DNA of 9,906 nt from the NCBI GenBank assembly GCA_017995695.1, contig JAGOIJ010000056.1, forward strand, positions 1-9,906. The letters run 5' to 3'. This document shows positions 5,151 to 9,906 of the stretch, one piece after another; within the stretch, counting starts at the first letter, position 1, and each line of letters begins with the position of its first letter. Below the pieces are notes generated by a model that searched no databases, was not told where the DNA came from, and saw only the letters and a program-made list of their open reading frames with translations. This stretch comes from Candidatus Omnitrophota bacterium (GTDB lineage Bacteria; Omnitrophota; Gorgyraeia; Gygaellales; Profunditerraquicolaceae). Made by a program: the position numbers and the translations under genes.

Positions 5151-6089
5151 ATGAAGAAAAATACACTCTTTACGTTACTTTTTGTGCTTAGCTGGCTGCA
5201 ATGCGGCTTGGCAGCCTATGATTATTATGGCACAGATCCGCGGCAGTTTGCGCGCGCCTATGCACAGGAAAAGCGCGCCAAGCAGGCGATAACACAGACG
5301 GATGCCCAAGAGTTTGCAGAAGAATACATCTGGGAAATATCTGTTGCGTATCGACCCGGTGTTGCCACTTACGAGGAAGATGACAGCGGCATTACGTCGG
5401 ATTATACGGCGTTTTATAATGATGTTCAATTTGCAGCCAAGCGGTATTTTGAGAAAAACTTCGAGATTTTTGGAAGCGTAGCAATCGGGGGAGCATTAAC
5501 TGATACTGAAACCTGGTATGTGGGCGGACCTCAATATCAGACTAATGATTTAAATTTCTTCCGCACCGATCTGAAAATTATGGCAGGGAAATGGTTTAAT
5601 ACTGGCTCGTATCTTGCAGAGAAAACTACTTGGAATATGCCAGCGTATCTGCAAAACCTCATCCTTGAGCCATACGGCGGCTACGGCTTTCGCTATATTT
5701 CGTTTAGAAGAAGTAATTTTAATATTCTTAACTTAATTACGAGCACAGATGTGGTTGATGAGCGGTATTATCTTTCCCACCTTGATATCGGGGTTGAGCT
5801 GAAGACAAAGCTGACTGACCGTTGGTCCTTAAGAGCAGCATCTGCATACGGATGGGTGTTCTCCAATGAGGCGCATAATGATTCATTGGGCGATATTGAC
5901 GGCGAGGGCGGCCATATTGTTGACAGCCTGCTTGATCTTTCCTATACCATTAATGATCGACTTAAGCTCACGCTGGGCGGCTTTGTTGAATTGCAAAAAC
6001 TGCGGGGCGGTGAGTCTGATATCGCGATTTGGCCTGATAATACGCTGAATATTTTTGGCGGCAATCTTAAGGTGCAATACGCATTCTAA
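5151..6089 (+). CDS. outer-membrane beta-barrel-type protein, unknown function
   Basis: A 312-residue protein. A signal peptide (residues 1 to about 21, MKKNTLFTLLFVLSWLQCG, cleaved near LAA) is followed by a charged, probably helical segment (about 28-55, RQFARAYAQEKRAKQ), then alternating amphipathic strands to the end. The chain finishes LKVQYAF: a terminal Phe with alternating hydrophobics, the usual recognition signal for barrel assembly by the BAM machinery. Strand-like stretches include WEISVAYRPGV, FEIFGSVAIGGAL, WSLRAASAYGWVF and LKLTLGGFVEL. The size suggests about 10-12 strands. GAGGAG just before the ATG (5138-5143) supports the start. It lies 41 nt after the terminator of the candidate RNA and so may be controlled by it. 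No substrate or family can be named. The outer-membrane location is well supported, the function is not. Confidence 0.78.
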   Translation: MKKNTLFTLLFVLSWLQCGLAAYDYYGTDPRQFARAYAQEKRAKQAITQTDAQEFAEEYIWEISVAYRPGVATYEEDDSGITSDYTAFYNDVQFAAKRYFEKNFEIFGSVAIGGALTDTETWYVGGPQYQTNDLNFFRTDLKIMAGKWFNTGSYLAEKTTWNMPAYLQNLILEPYGGYGFRYISFRRSNFNILNLITSTDVVDERYYLSHLDIGVELKTKLTDRWSLRAASAYGWVFSNEAHNDSLGDIDGEGGHIVDSLLDLSYTINDRLKLTLGGFVELQKLRGGESDIAIWPDNTLNIFGGNLKVQYAF

Positions 6090-6098
6090 CGAAGCGCG

Positions 6099-6157
6099 GG
6101 GGACACTCTTAGCTTTGATTTCAAGAGCGTCTTCCGATTGGATTGAAGAGTGTCCCT
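6099..6157. repeat. REP-like palindrome, family B, copy 1
   Basis: Ends GGGGACACTCTT (6099-6110) and AAGAGTGTCCCT (6146-6157) form an 11-bp perfect stem around a 35-nt centre containing TTCCGATTGGATT. It aligns without gaps to 7913-7971 at about 43 of 59 positions. It shares the GGGGAC/GTCCC(T) tips with family A but differs inside. The right end abuts the ribosome-binding site of the next gene. Confidence 0.78.
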
Positions 6158-6164
6158 AGAGGAG
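6158..6164 (+). promoter_or_regulatory. ribosome-binding site at the edge of a REP-like element
   Basis: AGAGGAG directly follows the palindrome's GTGTCCCT end. It lies 6 nt before the ATG at 6171, which decides the start among a GTG at 6150 (inside the palindrome) and ATGs at 6165, 6171 and 6177. Confidence 0.7.
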
Positions 6165-6170
6165 ATGAAA

Positions 6171-7127
6171 ATGGTGATGAATATACTACGCGGAGTTATG
6201 GTAATAAGTTTTTTGATACTTATAAATGTAAGCCTTATTTGCGCTGCGCCGTCACGCATTAATGACGTTAACAAAGATGGAATAATTAATAATCAGGATG
6301 TTGAGCTTGTCACCAGGGCAATCCTTGGTTTTTTTGCTGGCGGATTTAATACTGACGTAAACCAGGATGGTAAGACCAATGCGCTCGATGTTCAGCAAGT
6401 GACGAATGCTGTGCTTGCAGGGATGCCCAAAACCGACATTAATCGGGATGGTAAAATTAATATTGAAGATATCGTGCTGGTGGTTGATGCTGCTCTTGGC
6501 CGCTATATAGGAATGCTCGATGCGGATATTAATAATGATGGCAGGGTGAACGCTCTTGATGTGCAGCGGGTGATCAAAGATGTGATTGTTTATTCGACCC
6601 TGCGCGCAGATGTTAATCGTGATGGAGTGATCAACTACAAGGATGTCGAGCTTGTTATGCAGGCGATGGCTGGCCAGACCATTAATGGATTTGACGCAGA
6701 CATAAATCAAGACCGAAGGATTAATACTGCTGATCTTACCATAGTAGCGACCTTAACGCACGTGCTTGAGGAACTGAAATCAGACGTTAATCGCGACGGG
6801 AAAATTAATAAAGTGGACATTCAGTTAGTTATTAATAAGGTGTTAGGTAGGTCAATCGGAATTCTGGATGCAGATATTAATAGCGACGGCTTAGCTAACG
6901 CGCGCGATATTCAGTTGGTTGTTAATGCATCCTTACGAAGCTCATCCTCTATTGATATCAATGGCGATGGCATCATCGATTATCGCGATGTTAAACTCGT
7001 GGTTGATGCTGTTTTAGGATATGCAGTGGGAAATTTTGATACCGATGTTACTGATGATGGGGTAACCGACTCCCTTGACATACAACGAGTTATTAACGCT
7101 GCGTTGCGATTCGCCCGTAGCGTTTAA
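6171..7127 (+). CDS. secreted protein made of ten dockerin-type calcium-binding half-repeats
   Basis: A 318-residue product from the chosen ATG. A signal peptide (about residues 1-26, VMVISFLILINVSLICA) is followed only by ten copies of a dockerin I/EF-hand-like unit of the type DVNxDGxINxxDVxLVxxAxLG. Loops begin near residues 32, 62, 89, 119, 146, 175, 204, 234, 262 and 292, so the units alternate as pairs with a period of about 57 residues, i.e. five dockerin-like modules. Each loop carries Asp/Asn at calcium-ligand positions. Unit 6 has lost its Gly (DINQDRRIN) and unit 10 is divergent (DVTDDGVTD). Dockerins classically dock to cohesins on scaffolds or act as C-terminal calcium-stabilised domains of secreted proteins. 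Here there is no catalytic partner domain and no cohesin is visible in the window. A calcium-dependent surface or matrix protein is a reasonable inference. Repeats are diverged in DNA sequence, arguing for an old array. Confidence 0.88.
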   Translation: MVMNILRGVMVISFLILINVSLICAAPSRINDVNKDGIINNQDVELVTRAILGFFAGGFNTDVNQDGKTNALDVQQVTNAVLAGMPKTDINRDGKINIEDIVLVVDAALGRYIGMLDADINNDGRVNALDVQRVIKDVIVYSTLRADVNRDGVINYKDVELVMQAMAGQTINGFDADINQDRRINTADLTIVATLTHVLEELKSDVNRDGKINKVDIQLVINKVLGRSIGILDADINSDGLANARDIQLVVNASLRSSSSIDINGDGIIDYRDVKLVVDAVLGYAVGNFDTDVTDDGVTDSLDIQRVINAALRFARSV

Positions 7128-7214
7128 AGAATTAAGCTTGTACCTGCACCTTCCGAAAGTCTCTCAGCCAAAAATTTTATTGAAACCTTTGCAATAATCT
7201 TTCATCTAAACTAT

Positions 7215-7222
7215 GGAGGAGG
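7215..7222 (+). promoter_or_regulatory. ribosome-binding site that fixes the AsmA-like start
   Basis: GGAGGAGG lies 5 nt before the ATG at 7228. An in-frame ATG at 7213 overlaps this site and would add the unlikely residues MEEEK in front of the membrane anchor. Confidence 0.8.
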
Positions 7223-7227
7223 AAAAG

Positions 7228-7911
7228 ATGAAAAAAATACTTATTGCTGTAGTTGTCTTGTTAGTTGTGCTGGTGGTAGGAAAGAATATCATCGCGCAAG
7301 CCATTGTCGTTAATGGAATTAAGGCTATAACGGGTTTAAATGTTGGCTTAGCGGGAATAAATGTATCAGCCCTAAACACCTCCATAAGGCTAAACAACCT
7401 TAAGATTTTCAATCCCCAAGGGTTTCAAGATAGAACCTTGGTGCACTTGCCAGAGATTTATGTGGATTACCGCCTTAGGAACCTAACCCACCTTAGCGAA
7501 TTACGAATTCACATCAAAGAGCTGATGGTAGTAAAAAATGCGCAAAATCAGGTGAATATCCAATCCTTAAAGACTCTATTACCTAAGGGGGAAGGAAAGC
7601 CTCCGGAAATCAAGATTGATTTACTTGATTTAAAGATTGATAAAGTCATATATAAGGATTATGCGCAGGCTGAGCCGTCTGTGCGCGAATTCGAGGTTAA
7701 TTATCATGAAAAATTTAGAAACATTGATTCGCCTCAATCGCTGGTAAGCCTGATTTTGGTTAAAGCCTTTTTAAAAACCAACGTTCCCAGTCTAGCTAAT
7801 TTGGATATAAACGCGCTTAAGCAAGATATTTCGTCAGCTATTAAGCAAGAGGCCGACTCTCTCATCCAGCAATTGAAAGAAAACATAGGAGGGGTGTTAA
7901 ACAATAATTAA
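7228..7911 (+). CDS. AsmA-like membrane-anchored periplasmic protein
   Basis: A 227-residue protein. One uncleaved N-terminal helix (about residues 3-20, ILIAVVVLLVVLVVG) is followed by a strand-rich domain: VVNGIKAITGLNVGLAGINV, SIRLNNLKIFNPQGF, LVHLPEIYVDYRL, ELRIHIKELMVVKN and VNIQSLKTLLP. That order, with 'L..L.I.NP.GF' and 'IY.DY.L..L', is typical of AsmA-like N-terminal domains and related short proteins of Gram-negative envelopes. Longer relatives (AsmA, TamB, YhdP) act in phospholipid transport or outer-membrane homeostasis; this short form has no established role. The last 40 residues are predicted helical (NALKQDISSAIKQEADSLIQ). The stop codon touches the family B palindrome at 7913. 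The 100-nt gap before the gene shows no clear terminator and only a weak -35-like TTGAAA at 7180. Confidence 0.72.
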   Translation: MKKILIAVVVLLVVLVVGKNIIAQAIVVNGIKAITGLNVGLAGINVSALNTSIRLNNLKIFNPQGFQDRTLVHLPEIYVDYRLRNLTHLSELRIHIKELMVVKNAQNQVNIQSLKTLLPKGEGKPPEIKIDLLDLKIDKVIYKDYAQAEPSVREFEVNYHEKFRNIDSPQSLVSLILVKAFLKTNVPSLANLDINALKQDISSAIKQEADSLIQQLKENIGGVLNNN

Positions 7912-7912
7912 T

Positions 7913-7971
7913 GAGGACACACTTTGCTTTGGAATTAGGAACGGTTTCCGATTGAATTATTGGGTGTCCCT
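7913..7971. repeat. REP-like palindrome, family B, copy 2
   Basis: Gap-free homologue of 6099-6157 (about 43 of 59 positions), with ends GAGGACACACTTT and TGGGTGTCCCT and the shared core TTTCCGATTG. The stem is weaker than in copy 1 (GGACAC against GTGTCC plus mismatches), so this copy is older. Its right end overlaps the probable -35 element of the following gene. Confidence 0.72.
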
Positions 7972-7988
7972 AAGATTTGTGGTATAAT
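7960..7988 (+). promoter_or_regulatory. promoter partly formed by a REP-like end, likely giving a leaderless mRNA
   Basis: TATAAT at 7983-7988 is a perfect -10. TTGGGT at 7960-7965, inside the end of the palindrome, is 17 nt upstream as a partial -35. Transcription would start at about 7995-7997, at or within two bases of the ATG at 7997. Confidence 0.6.
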
Positions 7989-7996
7989 GCGCTTTA

Positions 7997-9661
7997 ATGC
8001 GCAAACAATTAGCACTATTCATTGTTCTTAGCATAAGCCTATGCCTGGCAAGCGCACAGGCAGATGGGCTTTCTGATTTTTATCAGCCTCTTCTTAATAA
8101 AGGGATACTATGGGAAGAGGCTTTTTCTTTTTTCTCCATTGATGAATACGGCTTGCATGGATCAGCGGCATATAATGAATTTGATTCCAAGGCAACCTAT
8201 TCACTACTCAATACACAATTAACATTTCCCATACTTAACAATCTAGAAGTCACTGTCGGCCTCAATCATTCCTTGCCAGCCCAGTTTAAGCGCAATACGT
8301 ATACAACCGGGGGAAATCTTTCCACAGTCCAACGTTACAAGATTGATTTTTTCCGCGAATATGCACTGGCTGCGCGCCTGCGAAATGAACCGTTTGAATT
8401 TTTTATTTCCATATTAGAGAAAAACCAGAAAACGAATTGGACCAGTTTGCTATATCCTGCTGATCCGAGTTATTTTAGCTACATCCGCGCCCACTATGAA
8501 GATTTTACCGCGGGGATGCGCTTCCTCACGTCTTCGCAAGATATGCAATCACCTTCGGCGCTTAGTAGTTACACCCAACCACTGGTCAACCCACAGCAAG
8601 CGCTTATCTTAACACAGCTAGAGTACAGAAAAGGCGTTGTGCGCCGTAATACGCCTTATTATGGAGGGGCAAATTTTCTTTATATAAATTTTTATCATCG
8701 GCTTAAAGAGCATGTTACACCAACAATCGAGGCGCGTTTTGGCTTGCTTAGACAGCTTGAACTTGAATCAGGCATCAGCTTTACCTCGCCCTTTGAATAT
8801 ACCTATGAATATAAAGATGAAGACATAACTGGCATAACCCAACTCTATGGCGAATACTCCATAGATAATAATTTCAATATACCGCTGAAACTGCGCTGGC
8901 GTCCACAGGAGAATCTTGAGCTTGCATTATTCTCAAGCTGCACGTTTATGAATCAAGAACTTGAGTATTGGAGTAAAACAGCGGCAGGGGTGAGGACTGA
9001 TTATTCAAACCGCGGGTTAAGCTATCAGAATTATCGGCCCGGACTTGAGCTATCGTATTTGTTTGATCAAAAAAAGCAGGTACTGAATGATGAGTTCAGC
9101 CAAGTTACAAAAAAACTCTTGCGTAAAGGGCAGGTTTTTGCGCACGCTCGCTACTACCGCGATATAACTTCGCTCGACAAGAGCGAAACAAACGGTCCGC
9201 AGAATGTCATTGACCCTTACAATGTTTTTCAGTATCCGCTGGATTATTTTGTGGCTGGGACAGAGTTTGCGACCTATTTTTTGGGCAATTCTTCGGCTTC
9301 TGCTGCAGAAGTCAAGCCGCAAAACTATCATTTTATCCAGGCTGGCCTGACCTATGGTTTAACTGACAAGATCAACCTTGGCTGTAAAGCCGGATATCGC
9401 TCAGGCAGCCATCTGCATCACTTTGCGATCGGTGATCCCCGATCGGCATTTTCCTTGCGTACCAGATTCTACAAATTTAAACCTTTCTATTTTTTTGACC
9501 TTACAACTGACATGCGCCTCACTCCTACCAGCTTAATTTCGCTCGCCTGGCACTACGTTCCGGAATACACAACCATCATGCAAATCCAAGGCCGCCCCAA
9601 AGAATTTAGAGCAGACGATTCTTATTATTCTCTGACCGCGCAACTAAAGATTCTCTTTTAG
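7997..9661 (+). CDS. large outer-membrane beta-barrel-type protein, unknown function
   Basis: A 554-residue protein. A clean signal peptide (MRKQLALFIVLSISLCLASA, cleaved near AQA at residue 22) leaves a mature chain beginning DGLSDFYQP. The rest alternates aromatic-rich strands and polar turns, for example LEVTVGLNHSL, IEARFGLLRQLELESGISF, LELALFSSCTF, INLGCKAGYRSG and SLISLAWHYVPEY. It ends SLTAQLKILF, with the terminal Phe expected of a BAM-assembled barrel. The length suggests 16 or more strands, in the size range of porin-like or transport barrels; no family is recognised. No Shine-Dalgarno sequence precedes the ATG, and the -10 hexamer ends only 8 nt upstream, so the mRNA is probably leaderless. 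The signal peptide leaves no room for another start. It is convergent with the minus-strand gene that ends at 9663, leaving one base between the stop codons. Confidence 0.8.
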   Translation: MRKQLALFIVLSISLCLASAQADGLSDFYQPLLNKGILWEEAFSFFSIDEYGLHGSAAYNEFDSKATYSLLNTQLTFPILNNLEVTVGLNHSLPAQFKRNTYTTGGNLSTVQRYKIDFFREYALAARLRNEPFEFFISILEKNQKTNWTSLLYPADPSYFSYIRAHYEDFTAGMRFLTSSQDMQSPSALSSYTQPLVNPQQALILTQLEYRKGVVRRNTPYYGGANFLYINFYHRLKEHVTPTIEARFGLLRQLELESGISFTSPFEYTYEYKDEDITGITQLYGEYSIDNNFNIPLKLRWRPQENLELALFSSCTFMNQELEYWSKTAAGVRTDYSNRGLSYQNYRPGLELSYLFDQKKQVLNDEFSQVTKKLLRKGQVFAHARYYRDITSLDKSETNGPQNVIDPYNVFQYPLDYFVAGTEFATYFLGNSSASAAEVKPQNYHFIQAGLTYGLTDKINLGCKAGYRSGSHLHHFAIGDPRSAFSLRTRFYKFKPFYFFDLTTDMRLTPTSLISLAWHYVPEYTTIMQIQGRPKEFRADDSYYSLTAQLKILF

Positions 9662-9662
9662 G

Positions 9663-9905
9663 TTAAAACGGTGGCCAATCTGGCGGAATAGGAGGGGGTG
9701 TTGGTTCAGGCTCCGGGTTAGGCACGGGCGTTGGATCGGGTTCCGGTTCTGGTATAGGATCGGGCTCCGGAGTCGGAACAGGGTCTGGTTCAGGTTCAGG
9801 TGTCGGAACAGGATCAGGCACGGGCGGCGGATCAGGAATCGGATCAGGTTCTGGCGTAACTTCGCGAACAACCCTACCATTATTACCATACAGCTCCTTG
9901 CGATC
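9663..9905 (-). CDS. C-terminal proline-rich tail of a protein running in from beyond the window
   Basis: On the minus strand the frame is open from the window edge to a TAA at 9663-9665, giving 80 residues without a start codon. It reads DRKELYGNNGRVVREV, then a low-complexity tail of PEPDP, PVPDP, PTPEPEP and similar units for about 60 residues, then IPPDWPPF. The periodic P-E/D-P pattern is typical of extended linkers or wall/periplasm-spanning tails, and YGNNGRVV is reminiscent of YD/RHS-type repeats, though too short to assign. The opposite strand reads as a Gly/Ser repeat but has no start codon and no function-like ends, so the minus strand is preferred. The gene converges on the barrel gene with one base between stops. 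The rest of the protein is outside the window. Confidence 0.65.
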   Translation of the reverse strand, partial: DRKELYGNNGRVVREVTPEPDPIPDPPPVPDPVPTPEPEPDPVPTPEPDPIPEPEPDPTPVPNPEPEPTPPPIPPDWPPF

Positions 9906-9906
9906 T

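Noticed and set aside
6252..6710. Minus-strand frame of 152 codons opposite the dockerin gene
   Set aside because: It is a by-product of the periodic dockerin repeats on the other strand; it has no signal or domain logic and the plus strand has clear calcium-loop motifs.
9644..9889. Minus-strand 81-codon frame with many Arg, Leu and Ser
   Set aside because: It is a frame-shifted shadow of the proline-rich tail; the frame ending at 9663 has the coherent P-E/D-P pattern and runs to the window edge.
9671..9906. Plus-strand Gly/Ser repeat protein
   Set aside because: The frame (GSGSGVGTG type) has no start codon and begins directly after the barrel stop; the minus-strand reading gives a sensible protein end.

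Overview
The window looks like a chromosomal accessory stretch of a Gram-negative bacterium with moderately low G+C. It encodes two signal-peptide proteins ending in a beta-barrel-like terminal Phe, a lipobox lipoprotein, an AsmA-like anchored protein, a dockerin-repeat protein and the end of a large RHS protein. REP-like palindromes of the GGGGAC...GTCCC type and a REP-associated transposase fit uncultured lineages such as Omnitrophota or other PVC-related bacteria. That placement is inference from gene style; no rRNA or other marker is present.

Layout. (1) 2-1789: the 3' end of an RHS gene, with the RHS core, a hydrophobic Gly/Ala-rich stretch and a C-terminal toxin-like domain, followed by a small probable immunity gene (1796-2056) and a small two-helix membrane protein gene (2060-2266), almost without gaps. 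Base composition falls sharply from the RHS core into these two genes. (2) 2268-4211: a mobile-DNA zone holding a REP-like palindrome, a 34-bp direct repeat, a GTCGTT repeat tract, a sugar O-methyltransferase-like gene that ends just after its SAM-binding core, and an intact REP-associated tyrosine transposase (RAYT) whose last codons form the second copy of the 34-bp repeat. (3) 4237-4848: a lipoprotein with two BamE/SmpA-like halves. (4) 4879-5109: a second, nearly identical REP-like copy, then a strong promoter driving a structured RNA of about 98 nt that ends in a textbook terminator. (5) 5151-9661: four co-oriented envelope or secreted-protein genes: a small beta-barrel, a ten-repeat dockerin-like protein, an AsmA-like protein and a large beta-barrel. 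A second REP-like family (two copies) sits in two of the three gaps and appears to supply translation and promoter signals. (6) 9663-9905 on the minus strand: the proline-rich C-terminal tail of a protein that continues beyond the window.

How the parts fit. The RHS end and its two small followers form a typical contact-toxin/immunity cassette. The RAYT is a plausible mobiliser of one or both palindrome families, which share GGGGAC-type ends. The envelope genes are probably unrelated in detailed function but share export to the periplasm, outer membrane or surface. The most promising undescribed items are the promoter-RNA-terminator unit at 4977-5109, the two REP-like families placed at gene starts, the 1.82-kb unit bounded by the RAYT-tail repeat, and the free-standing dockerin-repeat protein.
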